A DNA stretch of 64,000 nt from Lichenicola sp964236105 (GCA_964236105.1 CAXSBC010000012.1:1-64000), one strand, 5' to 3'. Counted from the stretch's first letter, positions 41,264 to 50,926 are shown. The notes: generated from the sequence alone by a model not told the origin. Numbers and translations are program-made.

Positions 41264-42325
41264 TCAGGGGATCAACCGGTCGGCGCGCAGTCGGGCGAAC
41301 AGCGCGAAGAAGGCGTCGTCGGTCGGCTGGTATCCGGTGAAGCCGAGACGCCGGCTCTTGGACATGTCGGTCACCACCTCGATCGGGCGTCCGAGGTCGG
41401 CATCGGTGTGCCAGGGCGAGGCGAGGCGGGCGAGGTCGGGCTCCGCCAGGCCCTGGCGGTCGGCCAGCCGGCGCCAGACCGGCGCGTCGTCCGCCATCTG
41501 CTGCTCCAGCGGCTGCACCGTGCCGTCGAAGGGTGCCGGATCGAGGCCGAACCAGCCGGCGATCCGGCCCCACATCCAGCTCCAGCGGAAGATGTCGCCG
41601 TTGACGATGTTGAAATCCTGGTTCGCCGCACCCGCGGTCGTCGCGGCCCACAGCAGGTGGCGGGCGAGCTGGCCGGCATCGGTCATGTCGGTGAGGCCGT
41701 GCCACTGCGCGGCCGAGCCGGGGAAGCGGAACGGCCGGCCGGTCTCGCGGCACAGGGTGGCGTAGGCGGCGAGCGTGGTTCCCATGTTCATGGCGCTGCC
41801 CACAGACGCGCCGATCACGGTGTGCGGCCGATGCACGCTCCAGGTGAAGCCGTCGCGGGCGCTGGCGGCGAACACCTCGTCCTCCTGCGCGTAGTAGAAG
41901 TTCTCGATATCGAGCCGGCCCTGCTCCTCGCGGAACGGGGTCTGCGGCAGCGTGCCTTTCCCGTAGGCCTCGAACGGCCCGAGATAGTGCTTCAGCCCGG
42001 TCACCAGTGCGACGTGCCGGGTGCGGCCGCCGGTGCGCAGGCCGTCGAGCAGGTTGCGCACCATGGTGGAGTTGACGCGGATGTTCTCCGCCTCGCTGTC
42101 CTGGCGCGCCCAAGTGGTGACGAACACGGCGTCGGGTTTCACGTCGGCCAGAGCCGCTGCCGTGCCGGCTGGGTTCTGGAGATCGGCGGCGACGGGCAGC
42201 AGACCGGGCTGGCCAGTGGGGCGGCGCGCGAGACCATGCACGGTCCAACCCTGCTCCAGGAGCAGCGACGCAATGGCGCTCCCGACGATGCCGCTGGCAC
42301 CCACCACCAGTGCTGTTCCTGCCAT
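41264..42325 (-). CDS. PRISE-like short-chain reductase (progesterone 5-beta-reductase/iridoid synthase family)
   Basis: This is a 353-residue extended SDR. The NAD(P) motif GASGIVG starts at residue 9. VTGLKHYLGPFEAYG and NFYYAQEDEVF are diagnostic of the PRISE group, which reduces enones such as progesterone or acyclic monoterpene dialdehydes; the Lys and Tyr of these motifs are catalytic. The natural bacterial substrate is unknown. The gene stands alone beside the low-GC island that begins at about 42.34 kb. Confidence 0.88.
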   Translation of the reverse strand: MAGTALVVGASGIVGSAIASLLLEQGWTVHGLARRPTGQPGLLPVAADLQNPAGTAAALADVKPDAVFVTTWARQDSEAENIRVNSTMVRNLLDGLRTGGRTRHVALVTGLKHYLGPFEAYGKGTLPQTPFREEQGRLDIENFYYAQEDEVFAASARDGFTWSVHRPHTVIGASVGSAMNMGTTLAAYATLCRETGRPFRFPGSAAQWHGLTDMTDAGQLARHLLWAATTAGAANQDFNIVNGDIFRWSWMWGRIAGWFGLDPAPFDGTVQPLEQQMADDAPVWRRLADRQGLAEPDLARLASPWHTDADLGRPIEVVTDMSKSRRLGFTGYQPTDDAFFALFARLRADRLIP

Positions 42326-42523
42326 GACATGCTCCTCGTCGGTCCGGACACCGAGCTAAGCCGCGCGATGTCAGACGTCCAGGCAGCACGAAAAAGGGCA
42401 CATCAGGCGAGATCTATGGAGTGTCTCGATTTGAAGCTTGAGCCTGCTCTACTCACGGTTACGTGATGATACCAAGTTGATGGCCGTGTATTGTCATTCC
42501 AGACAATTAGGGCAGAGGGCGCG

Positions 42524-42877
42524 ATGGACGGTTTCCACACCTCTTCACAGGATAGCGCACCCGGACAGGTGAACTACTGGATGGCAAACCTGCGTCAACG
42601 AACGACCGGGCTACCGTTCACGGTGTTCATCTCCCAGAAGGATAATTATCGGCACGACTTGCGTGTGAAGGTTTCACCAGGACCTAGAGTGCAGGAGGAT
42701 CAGATGGGGTCCTACAGCGTTCGCCCTTTCATGCACCGAGGCGGCCCAGCGCTGTCGACTCAAAACGAGCGCCTCTTGGAGCAGTGGATCAGCGCCAACA
42801 GGCAGGTTCTGGAGGAATTCTGGGACGGCGATATCGAATACACTGAGGATGCTATTGAGCGTATGGTCGCGATTTAG
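42524..42877 (+). CDS. Hypothetical protein in low-GC island
   Basis: This is a 117-residue protein with clearly lower GC and more mixed codon use than its neighbours. It contains GLPFTVFISQKDNYRHDLRV, then VSPGPRV, MGSYSVRPF and a C-terminal ILEEFWDGDIEYTEDAIE-like helix. This resembles small proteins found next to toxin or defence genes, but I cannot name the family. The ATG at 42524 follows an AGAGGG ribosome-binding site 5 bases away; the frame is open to a TTG at 42491. It lies upstream of a broken membrane-protein gene and was probably acquired with it. Confidence 0.6.
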   Translation: MDGFHTSSQDSAPGQVNYWMANLRQRTTGLPFTVFISQKDNYRHDLRVKVSPGPRVQEDQMGSYSVRPFMHRGGPALSTQNERLLEQWISANRQVLEEFWDGDIEYTEDAIERMVAI

Positions 42878-43106
42878 GTGACCCACGCCTGATTTACACG
42901 CCCCGCGAACAATTGACCGACATCAGGATTCCGGAGACGGATACGTCGGTGGCCGCCAAGGTCAACCGAGGAGCGTTTCCCGCATGGTTCCTGTTCGCCG
43001 TCACGCACGCGGTTGGCGCGCGTACTTGCGTGTAGAGAATTGGTCCTAGGGCTACTGTTTTCGGTGCCCGGATACACACAACAACCAATCAGCTATAATG
43101 ATAGTC

Positions 43107-43761
43107 ATGTCAAACCAATGCCACAACAAGCACAAAGGTAGGGCAGGAAGGATTTTGGGATAGAACCGTTGAGGACCCGGTCGCTGCATTCACTGGCGTA
43201 CTGGCGACATTCACTATTATACTTGCCATCGTTTCCAGTGCACAGATCTACCTATTGAGACTCGCTCAACAAGATAGTGCGGCGGCTGCTAGAGCTACCC
43301 GAGCTCAATACATCCGAAGCCATCGTCCACGGCTTCGAGTGCGGCATCTTGTGCTGGACCCAGACGGGGTCACCAGCGGCAAACACGTCTAAGGGGGCTT
43401 CGAAGTTGTAAACGTTGGCGGCACGGCCGCTCGTATTGTGGCCTGCCATTGCCAAGTTTTCCGCGCTCCAACCCTTCCACTCAAACGGCCCTACACGGGG
43501 GTTCACCCAGCTCCGCCAGTAGCTCCGGATACCGACATACCCGCAGGATCGGTTGCCACAGGCAGTTTCAGATCTACGGAACCGATCCCACCGAATGGTT
43601 ATGGAGTTCCAAGAACCGCCACTTTTGTCATGGGGTGGATCGACTATGTGGACGAGAGCAACATCACTAGAAGAACCGCTTTCTGCCGAGCGCATCGCGA
43701 TGGTGTAGCGGGTCAGCGCTTCTACGCTGTGGAAAGCGCCGATTATGAGTATGAGGACTGA
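43107..43761 (+). pseudogene. Broken gene for a small membrane-anchored protein
   Basis: A continuous protein can be read if two lesions are repaired. ATG at 43107 starts MSNQCHNKHKGRAG, which must shift frame near 43145 to reach FWDRTVEDPVAAFTGVLATF, continuing TIILAIVSSAQIYLL, a membrane helix. An in-frame TAA at 43390 then interrupts the chain after SGKHV; the rest (GGFEVVNVGGTAARIVACHC to YAVESADYEYED) ends at a TGA. The helix plus a soluble beta domain is a common uncharacterised pattern. GC is lower than the chromosome average. The strong protein-like signal through both lesions argues for decay rather than chance. Confidence 0.7.
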
Positions 43762-43826
43762 AGCCAAGCCAAGGTGGTGCAATCTGCCGGCCATCTCCAG
43801 GCTTCCAACAAAGCGCTTGGTGCCGG

Positions 43827-45038
43827 GTGCTACATAATACCGAGCATCCCGCCACGTCGCCCGAGAAGCGCCCGCGCCTGGTCCTGCTCGCCCTTGCCCT
43901 CGGCGCGTTCGCGTTCGGCACGACCGAGTTCGCGGCAATGAGCCTGCTGCCCTACCTGGCCCACGGCCTGCACGTCCCGGAGCCGACGGCAGCGCGGGTC
44001 GTCAGCGCCTATGCGCTGGGAGTTGTGATCGGCGCTCCGGTGATCACCGTGCTGGCTGCACGCGTCTCGCGCCGTGGGCTGCTGCTGTCGCTGATGGGGC
44101 TGTTCACGCTCGCCAACGGCCTGAGCGCCGCAGCGCCGAGCTACGGGTGGATGCTGCTGTTCCGCTTCCTCAGCGGTCTCCCGCATGGAGCCTATCTCGG
44201 CATCGCCGCCCTGGTGGCCGCAGCCCGGTTTCCGCAGGATCGGAAAGCCTGGGCGGTATCCAGGGTGTTCCTGGGCCTGACGACCGCAACGCTCGTCGGC
44301 GTTCCGATCGCCAGCTGGCTCGGCCAGGGTCTTGGCTGGCGATGGGGCTTCGGCATGGTGGCGGCGCTGGCGCTGCTCGCCATGCTGCTCCTGCTGCTGT
44401 TCGTGCCGGACGACGGACCGGTTCCGCAGGCAAGCGCGCTGCGCGAGCTCGGCGCCCTCAGGCGCGGCCAGGTGTGGCTGACGCTCGGGATCGGCGCCTG
44501 CGGCTTCGGCGGGATCTTCGCGGTCTATGCCTATCTCGCCTCGACGCTGCTGGCCGTGACGAGGCTGCCGCCCGGTCTGGTGCCGCTGGCGTTCTGCGTA
44601 TTCGGCGCCGGGCTAACCGCCGGCAACCTGCTGGCGCCGGTATTCGCCGACCGGGCGCTCATGCCCACGGCGGGCGGCGTCCTGGTATGGAGCATGGTGA
44701 CGCTGCTCGCCTATCCGTTCGCGGCCGGCAACGTCTGGACCATCGACGTCGACATCTTCCTGATCGGATGCGGACAGGCGTTGGGAACGGTGCTGCAGGC
44801 CCGGCTGATGGAGGTGGCGCGCGATGCCCAGGCGCTGGCCGCGGCACTGAACCACTCGGCGTTCAACGTCGCCAACGCGATCGGTCCCTGGCTCGGCGGG
44901 CTGGCGATCTCGGCGGGCTACGGCTGGACCTCGACCGGGCCGGTCGGCGCGGCTCTGGCGGCTGGCGGGCTTGTCGTCTGGTTCGTCTCGTTTGTTCTCG
45001 ATCGCCGGAGCGGGGCGGGAGTGCCGCGGCGCGCGTAG
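43827..45038 (+). CDS. MFS transporter (sugar/drug efflux type)
   Basis: This is a 403-residue, 12-helix protein of the AraJ/YdhP-like drug and arabinose efflux group. GAFAFGTTEFAAMSLLPYLA opens helix 1, VSAYALGVVIGAPVI is helix 2, and FRFLSGLPHGAYLGIA is the conserved helix 4 region. The only available start near the N-terminus is GTG 43827, with no clear ribosome-binding site. The true start may have been lost when the adjacent low-GC island was inserted, because the first 12 residues lie in the island sequence. It converges with the giant glycosyltransferase gene. The substrate is unknown. Confidence 0.85.
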   Translation: MLHNTEHPATSPEKRPRLVLLALALGAFAFGTTEFAAMSLLPYLAHGLHVPEPTAARVVSAYALGVVIGAPVITVLAARVSRRGLLLSLMGLFTLANGLSAAAPSYGWMLLFRFLSGLPHGAYLGIAALVAAARFPQDRKAWAVSRVFLGLTTATLVGVPIASWLGQGLGWRWGFGMVAALALLAMLLLLLFVPDDGPVPQASALRELGALRRGQVWLTLGIGACGFGGIFAVYAYLASTLLAVTRLPPGLVPLAFCVFGAGLTAGNLLAPVFADRALMPTAGGVLVWSMVTLLAYPFAAGNVWTIDVDIFLIGCGQALGTVLQARLMEVARDAQALAAALNHSAFNVANAIGPWLGGLAISAGYGWTSTGPVGAALAAGGLVVWFVSFVLDRRSGAGVPRRA

Positions 45039-45069
45039 CCCGACCGGCTTCGCCCGGGGTCGCTGGCGG

Positions 45070-48000
45070 TCACTCCCCTGCGAGCTTAAGCCCGAACTGC
45101 TGGGCGAGCTGGGCGCGGTAGGCGCGCTGGCGGGAGCGGTCGGCGTCGAGCACCATCGGCTGCTTGCCGATCAGGCGGTGGATGCGCGCGACCTCGCCCA
45201 GATGCTTCTGCGCCGCCAGCCGGTGGGTGCTGCTGCTGGCGTGGCGGCGATGGATGTTCAGCGGGTCGGCGACATAGGCCACCTGCGCGCCCTCCTGGCG
45301 CAGCAGCTCGATATAGAGCCGCCAGTCGCCGGCGATGCGGAAGCTGGTGAGCTCGTCGCCGCAGCGGGCCAGGGCCGCGCGCAGGGCCGCGCGGTTGAAC
45401 AGCACGCCGCTCGCATTCAGGATCAGGTTGCGCTCGCTCAGGCAGGCATGCACGAAGGCCGGCCCCTCATGCAGCCCGTCCGCCTCCAGGATCGTGCCGG
45501 CGGTGGTGGCGTAGTACGGCTTGTAGCTGTCGGACACGGTGAGGCCCTCGGAATCCACCGCCCGGCTGTCGCAGAACGCCATCACCGCGCGCGGTGCGGC
45601 ATCGAGCGCCTGCACCAGCGTTTCCAGCAGGCGCGGGTCGGCGGCGTCGTCGGCCTCGGCGATCCAGACCCAGTCGCCCTTGGCTTCCGCCACCGCGCGC
45701 TGCCACTGCCGGAACACCGAGCCCGAGTTGCGGGTCTGCGCCACGATGCGGAGCTCGCGGTCCCAGTCCAGGGCGGCCGCGCGGGCTTCCGACACGCTGT
45801 CGTCGCTGGACGCGTCGTCGAGCACGATCACCTCGAGCACCGGATGGCCCTGCGCGAAGATCGAGGCCAGGCGCTGGCGCATGTAGCGGGCGTAGTTGTA
45901 GCTCGGCACCACCACCGAGATGCGCCGCATCGCCGGCTGCGCCAGGGCGAGCAGACCGGACACGTAGCGGTCGAAGCAGAGCTGCTTGGCGACCTGGCGG
46001 CCCGCGCGCGCGCGCGCGCTCATCGGCGCGTCGTGGCAGGCCTGCGCCAGCCCGAGCGCGTGGCGCGCCATCGCGCCGACGTCGCCCAGCATGACCAGCG
46101 CGCCGGTGTCGAACCGGCGCAGCAGCTCGGGAATGCCGCCGCTCTTCTCGAAGGCGACCACGGGCAGCCCGCTCGCCATCGCCTCCATCACCACGCTCGG
46201 CAGCGGATCCTCGCGCGAGGTGAGCACGAAGGCGTCGGCAGCGCTCAGATGGTCGGGCGCGTCCGGAACGTAGCCCGGCATGTGGAAGGTGCCGGACGCG
46301 ACGGCCGCGTCGAGCTCGGCATGCAGGTAGGTGCGCAAGGTCGGATCGATGTTGCCGAGCCACAGGCAGTGGATGCGGCGGTGCCGCCGCCTGCCGCCCA
46401 GGCCGCGCGCGTTGAGCAGCCGCCAGAGCTGCAGGAACAGGTCGAAGCCCTTGCGCATGTCGGCATAGCCGATGCCGATCAGCAGGATGTCGTCGGCCTG
46501 CACGCCGAACTGCGCGCGCAGCGTGGTGCGGTGGCGCTGCGAGAAGCGGACGCCGGCATACAGCCCCTGCGGGCGGCACGCCGCCTTCTCGTCCGGAACC
46601 GGCACCAGCGCCGTCACCGCCTCCTGCACCGCTTCTGCCGGAAACACCACGCGCTCCGCATGCCCGACGGCGTCGCGCAGGGCCGGCAGCAGGCGCTTCT
46701 CGCCGAGCAGCGCCGGCAGCTCGTGCACCAGCAGGATGAACGGGATGCCGGCCGCCGCCAGATGACGCCCGACCGCGGCGGAGGCGGCGCTGTTGACGAT
46801 CGCGCTGGAGAAGCCGGCCGCGCGCAGCCCCTCCAGGTGGGCGGGCAGCCTGGGGTCGTCGGCGCCCAGCACCGTGGTGCGCCCCGCCGCCTCGTAGCCG
46901 TCGATCATCGCGCCCCCGGCCAGCAGCAGGAAGGCGATCTCGACGCCGTGCCCGCGCCGGAGCTGGCGCCCGGCCTGCAGCAGCAGCGACTGCGCGCCGG
47001 CCTGGAACGCGTCATGGCCGACCAGCAGCACGCGGCCCTGCGCCGACGGCCTGCCGAAGCCGGTCACCGCGCGTCCGGTGGCGTTGAGGTAGGCCGAGCC
47101 GAAATGCAGGTCGGGCTCGAGATAGGCGCCCTCCGCCCACTCGTTCCAGGCGTTCACGCAGACGATCGCCTCGCCGTGGAACGGATGCGCGGCCGCCCGC
47201 CGCACCAGTCCCTCGAGCCAGGCCTCGTACTTGGCCGGCGTCGAGCCGTGCAGCACCAGCCCGCTGCCCTGCCGGCGCGCATCGTTGTCCCAGGAGGGCG
47301 ACGCGGTGCGGATCAGCGGATAGGGCGCCTGCGGCTCGGCAAGCGCCGTGCGCACCACGTCGTCGTATTCGTAGACCTGGGCATGGAAGTCGGTGTCGAG
47401 CACGTTCAGCGACGCGTTCACCGTGGCGAGCCCGTTGACCACCTTGTGCGGCGGGAACTCGATGGCGCCGTCCAGCCCGTACGGACGCGGGTCGTTGTCG
47501 CCGAAGCTCTGCGACATGACGAACAGCGGGTCCTCGTTCGCGCGCGCCTGGAACAGCGTGCGCCAGCGCGCGACGGTCTCCGCCGCGTCCGGGATCAGGC
47601 CGATGCGGTAGATCATCAGCACCGGCCTGCCGCCCACGCGGATGTAGCGCGGATCGGCGAAGTGGCGGGCAAAGCAGTCGAGCAGCGGCAGCTCGTCCTC
47701 GGGCCGGAAGTCCTGGGCGATCAGCACGTCCTCTTCGGAGCCGTCCCAGCGCCGGCTCCAGTTCTCGTTGGCCCACATCAGGCAGAAGGGCAGCTCGATC
47801 GACGGGTCGCCGAGCAGCGCCTCCAGCGGCCCGTCCAGCAGCCGCTCGCCGTTGAACCAGTAGAAATAGAACACGAAGCCGTCGAGGCCGGCGGCGCGCG
47901 CCATCTCCGCCTGCTGGCGCAGCACGCTGGTGCCCTCCAGCCGGTAGTGGCCGAGGTCGCGCGGGATGCGCGGCTGGTAGTGGCCGGCGAAGCGCGGCAG

Positions 48001-48843
48001 GCCGCGGGCGATGTTGGTCCATTCGGTGAAGCCGGTGCCCCACCATTCGTCGTTGCGCGGCACCGCGTGGAACTGCGGCAGGTAGTAGGCGAGCACCCGC
48101 GCGCGCCTTGCCGCCGTCTCGGGCAGCGGGCGCCTGGTCTCGAAGAACGGTCCCGGCTGGGTGTTGCGGCGCACCTCGCGCGGCAGGGTGGTCTCGCCCG
48201 ACGGCAGGCTGGGATGGATGCCCGGCCGGTCGCGATGCGCCAGGTAGTGCAGCAGCGGGTTCGCCTCGGTCTCGCCTGCCAGGTAGCGCTGGCGGTAGAA
48301 GGCCGGATCGAAGCCTGCGAACGGTTTGCGGGCCTCGCGGAACCCCTGCACCATGTAGTGCTCGAGCGGATCCAGTCCGGCCGCCGCCACGTCGGGATAG
48401 GTCTTGAGGTAGTACGGGCTGTCGAACTCCGCCATCGCGCTGACGCCGCCGCCGGCGCGATGCAGCAGGTAGTGCTGCAGGGCCGTCATGCCCTCCGTCA
48501 CCGCATAGGTGGCCCGATACCAGCCCGGATCGAACCAGCTGCTGGGCCGGCGACCCTCGGCGTCTCCGGCCAGCACGTAGTGCAGCAGCGGGTCGATGTC
48601 GTCTGCGACCGCATCCCGGTTCTGTTGCCGATACCAGCCTGGATCGAAATACAGGTTGGGCTTGCGTCCCTCGCGCCAGCCATAGGCGTGGTAATGCGCC
48701 ATCGCGTCGGCCCGCCGGTCGGCCATGTCGGGATTGCAGGCGACGTAGTACTCGACGTCGAACAGGCCGGACTGCTCGATCACCTGGAGTGCCGAGAGCT
48801 GCAAGGCGCCGCGCTGCGGGATGGAGGAGCGGCCGGCACTCAT
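45070..48843 (-). CDS. Giant three-domain glycosyltransferase (repeats, WbsX-like, GT4, GT2)
   Basis: This is a 1257-residue protein. Residues about 15-225 hold five copies of a repeat like FDPGWYRQQN, then PLLHYVLAGDAEGRRPS. Residues about 250-595 are a WbsX-type domain (LAYYLPQFHAVPRNDEWW, CLMWANENWSRRWDG, VCVNAWNEWAEGAYLEPD). Residues about 600-960 look like a GT-B transferase (LLIGIGYADMRKGFDLFLQL, VVMEAMASGLPVV). Residues about 970-1245 are a GT2 domain (ISVVVPSYNYARYMRQRL, VIVLDDASSDDS, WIAEADDAADP). Such chains assemble rhamnan or O-antigen-type polysaccharides. The start at MSAGRSS is chosen because homology begins soon after; the frame is open 300 bases upstream. It is divergent from metX. 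Confidence 0.88.
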   Translation of the reverse strand: MSAGRSSIPQRGALQLSALQVIEQSGLFDVEYYVACNPDMADRRADAMAHYHAYGWREGRKPNLYFDPGWYRQQNRDAVADDIDPLLHYVLAGDAEGRRPSSWFDPGWYRATYAVTEGMTALQHYLLHRAGGGVSAMAEFDSPYYLKTYPDVAAAGLDPLEHYMVQGFREARKPFAGFDPAFYRQRYLAGETEANPLLHYLAHRDRPGIHPSLPSGETTLPREVRRNTQPGPFFETRRPLPETAARRARVLAYYLPQFHAVPRNDEWWGTGFTEWTNIARGLPRFAGHYQPRIPRDLGHYRLEGTSVLRQQAEMARAAGLDGFVFYFYWFNGERLLDGPLEALLGDPSIELPFCLMWANENWSRRWDGSEEDVLIAQDFRPEDELPLLDCFARHFADPRYIRVGGRPVLMIYRIGLIPDAAETVARWRTLFQARANEDPLFVMSQSFGDNDPRPYGLDGAIEFPPHKVVNGLATVNASLNVLDTDFHAQVYEYDDVVRTALAEPQAPYPLIRTASPSWDNDARRQGSGLVLHGSTPAKYEAWLEGLVRRAAAHPFHGEAIVCVNAWNEWAEGAYLEPDLHFGSAYLNATGRAVTGFGRPSAQGRVLLVGHDAFQAGAQSLLLQAGRQLRRGHGVEIAFLLLAGGAMIDGYEAAGRTTVLGADDPRLPAHLEGLRAAGFSSAIVNSAASAAVGRHLAAAGIPFILLVHELPALLGEKRLLPALRDAVGHAERVVFPAEAVQEAVTALVPVPDEKAACRPQGLYAGVRFSQRHRTTLRAQFGVQADDILLIGIGYADMRKGFDLFLQLWRLLNARGLGGRRRHRRIHCLWLGNIDPTLRTYLHAELDAAVASGTFHMPGYVPDAPDHLSAADAFVLTSREDPLPSVVMEAMASGLPVVAFEKSGGIPELLRRFDTGALVMLGDVGAMARHALGLAQACHDAPMSARARAGRQVAKQLCFDRYVSGLLALAQPAMRRISVVVPSYNYARYMRQRLASIFAQGHPVLEVIVLDDASSDDSVSEARAAALDWDRELRIVAQTRNSGSVFRQWQRAVAEAKGDWVWIAEADDAADPRLLETLVQALDAAPRAVMAFCDSRAVDSEGLTVSDSYKPYYATTAGTILEADGLHEGPAFVHACLSERNLILNASGVLFNRAALRAALARCGDELTSFRIAGDWRLYIELLRQEGAQVAYVADPLNIHRRHASSSTHRLAAQKHLGEVARIHRLIGKQPMVLDADRSRQRAYRAQLAQQFGLKLAGE

Positions 48844-49043
48844 GAGGCGACGCGCATGGCTGATCCTGAACCGACCCCGGATGGTCGCACCTAACAAATC
48901 GTTATCAAACGTTACACACGGGCCCGTGAGGACGGCAAGCACTCCTTTCGAGACCACTCCGGGCAAAACCACACGCCGGATCAAAATGCAGCCTGCCGCG
49001 ACGTGCATGAGACCACGGCCCGGTTCTGCGCCTTTCCCGAGGT

Positions 49044-49078
49044 GACGCGGCAGCCGCACTCCGGCATGGTGCCGCGTC
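49044..49078 (+). promoter_or_regulatory. Hairpin in metX leader
   Basis: GACGCGGCA (49044-49052) is perfectly complementary to TGCCGCGTC (49070-49078), forming a 9-bp stem with a 17-base loop. It ends 49 bases before the metX ATG. No known SAM riboswitch pattern was recognised in the leader, but an attenuator or translation control is possible. Confidence 0.4.
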
Positions 49079-49127
49079 TGCGTGGTGCGATCGCCCGGTT
49101 GCGCAGGCCTTGAGCATCTGTCGAGCC

Positions 49128-50312
49128 ATGGACCAGACCGCACCGACCCTGCCCCTGCACCAGCATGTCCGCTTCGAGGACGGCCTCGAGCTCGAATGCG
49201 GCACGGTGCTGGCGCCGCTCACCATGGCCTACCGCACCTATGGCCGGCTGAGTGCCGGGGCGGACAACGCCATCCTGGTCTGCCACGCCCTGACCGGCGA
49301 CCAGTACGTGGCCGAGACCCATCCGGTCACCGGCAAGCCCGGCTGGTGGAACCGCCTGGTCGGCCCGGGCCTGCCGGTCGATACCGGGCAGTTCTTCGTG
49401 ATCTGCATCAACGTGCTGGGCGGCTGCATGGGCTCGACCGGCCCGCGCAGCCCGCGTGCCGGCCGGGACGGCGACCCGTGGGGCACCGACTTCCCGCCGG
49501 TGACCATCCGCGACATGGTGCGGGCGCAGGCGATGCTGGTCAGCCGGCTCGGCATCGGGCGGCTGTTCGCCGTGATCGGCGGCTCGATGGGCGGGATGCA
49601 GGTGCTGTCCTGGGCGGCGACCTTTCCCGAGCGCGTGTTCGCCGCCCTGCCGATCGCCACCGCCTCGTTCCATTCGGCACAGAACATCGCCTTCAACGAG
49701 GTCAGCCGCCAGGCGATCTTCGCCGATCCCGACTGGCGCGCCGGCCGCTACTGGCAGGACGGGCTGGTGCCCGCGCGCGGCCTCGCGGTGGCGCGCATGA
49801 TGGCGCACATCACCTACCTGTCGGAGGAGGCGCTGACCCGCAAGTTCGGCCGGCGGATGCGCAGCCCGCCGCCGGGTGCTCGCGCGAAGACGGGCGCGCC
49901 GCTCGGCCTGTTCGGCGAGATGTTCGAGGTGGAGAGCTACCTGCGCCACCAGGGCTCGAGCTTCGTGCAGCGCTTCGACGCCAACTCCTATCTCACCATC
50001 ACCCGCGCGATGGATTACTTCGACGTGGCGATGGACCATGGCGGCGACCTCGCCGCCGCGTTCGCCCGCACCGAGACGCGCTTCTGCGTGATCTCCTTCT
50101 CGTCCGACTGGCTGTTTCCCACCGGCCAGAGCCGGGCGGTGGCGCGCGCGCTGAACCGGGCGGCCGCCAATGTCAGCTTCGTCGAGATCGACACCGACAA
50201 GGGGCACGACGCGTTCCTGCTCGACGAGCCCGACTTCGACCGCACCATCCGCGGCTTCCTGGCCGGCTGCGCCGAGCATGCCGGGCTCAAGCCCGCCCAG
50301 CCCGGCCGGTAG
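49128..50312 (+). CDS. metX: Homoserine O-acyltransferase MetX
   Basis: This is a 394-residue alpha/beta-hydrolase-fold enzyme. The nucleophile S153 lies in GGSMGGMQVLSWA, with D327 (SSDWLFPT) and H360 (DKGHDAFLL) completing the triad. The NVLGGCMGSTGPRS oxyanion region is also complete. It acylates homoserine with acetyl- or succinyl-CoA; which one cannot be decided here, but the partner sulfhydrylase is of the MetZ type. The ATG at 49128 is preferred to the in-frame TTG at 49110. metW follows after 2 bases, so the two form an operon. Confidence 0.95.
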   Translation: MDQTAPTLPLHQHVRFEDGLELECGTVLAPLTMAYRTYGRLSAGADNAILVCHALTGDQYVAETHPVTGKPGWWNRLVGPGLPVDTGQFFVICINVLGGCMGSTGPRSPRAGRDGDPWGTDFPPVTIRDMVRAQAMLVSRLGIGRLFAVIGGSMGGMQVLSWAATFPERVFAALPIATASFHSAQNIAFNEVSRQAIFADPDWRAGRYWQDGLVPARGLAVARMMAHITYLSEEALTRKFGRRMRSPPPGARAKTGAPLGLFGEMFEVESYLRHQGSSFVQRFDANSYLTITRAMDYFDVAMDHGGDLAAAFARTETRFCVISFSSDWLFPTGQSRAVARALNRAAANVSFVEIDTDKGHDAFLLDEPDFDRTIRGFLAGCAEHAGLKPAQPGR

Positions 50313-50314
50313 CC

Positions 50315-50926
50315 ATGCGCCTCGACCAGAAGCTGATCGCCGAGATGATCCAGCCCGGCACGCGCGTGCTCGATATCGGCAGCGGCGACGGCTCGCTGAT
50401 CGAGCACCTGTTCCGCACCCGCAGCTGCGACGCGCGCGGCATCGAGCTCGACATGGGCGAGGTGACGCGCTCGGTGTCGCACGGGCTGCCGGTGATGCAC
50501 GGCGACGCCGACAGCGATCTTGCGCATTATCCGGACGGCGCCTTCGACTACGTGGTGCTGTCGCGCACGCTGCAGGCGGTGGAGCGGCCGCGCGAGGTGC
50601 TGCGCCAGATGCTGCGCATCGGCACCAGCGCCATCGTCTCCTTTCCCAATTTCGGCCACTGGCAGCTCCGCCTGCAGCTGCTGCTGCGCGGCCGGATGCC
50701 GATGACCGACGCCTGGGGCCGGCCCTGGTACGAGACCCCCAACATCCACCCCTGCACGATCCGCGACTTCTTCGCGCTATGCGACCAGGAAGGCTACCAG
50801 GTGCGGCGCTGGATGGCGGTGGACGACAAGGGCGACCGCGCCCCCTGGCGCCGGTCGGCGCAGCTGGCGAACCTGTTCGGCGAACAGGCGCTGTTTCTTC
50901 TGGACCGGGCCGGGAGGCCTGCCTGA
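50315..50926 (+). CDS. metW: Methionine biosynthesis protein MetW
   Basis: This is a 203-residue methyltransferase-fold protein. VLDIGSGDGSLIEHL is the SAM-binding loop, YVVLSRTLQAVERPREVL follows, and IVSFPNFGHWQLRLQLLLRG to MPMTDAWGRPWYETPNIHPC is the MetW signature. It is found directly after metX in many proteobacteria and is needed for full MetX activity, probably through complex formation rather than methylation. It starts 2 bases after the metX stop. The next 590 bases carry no convincing gene. Confidence 0.95.
   Translation: MRLDQKLIAEMIQPGTRVLDIGSGDGSLIEHLFRTRSCDARGIELDMGEVTRSVSHGLPVMHGDADSDLAHYPDGAFDYVVLSRTLQAVERPREVLRQMLRIGTSAIVSFPNFGHWQLRLQLLLRGRMPMTDAWGRPWYETPNIHPCTIRDFFALCDQEGYQVRRWMAVDDKGDRAPWRRSAQLANLFGEQALFLLDRAGRPA

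Noticed and set aside
42894..43080. Coding remnant between the small island gene and the broken membrane protein
   Set aside because: The plus-strand reading is open for about 45 codons, but matches nothing I recognise and ends in stops; evidence is too weak to annotate.
44971..48894. A plus-strand open frame of 1307 codons opposite the giant glycosyltransferase
   Set aside because: It is compositional shadow; the minus strand shows clear glycosyltransferase motifs across its whole length.
49044..49078. A second SAM-II riboswitch upstream of metX
   Set aside because: The hairpin lacks the GCTAAA-AGAGG end and the pseudoknot partners that identify SAM-II.
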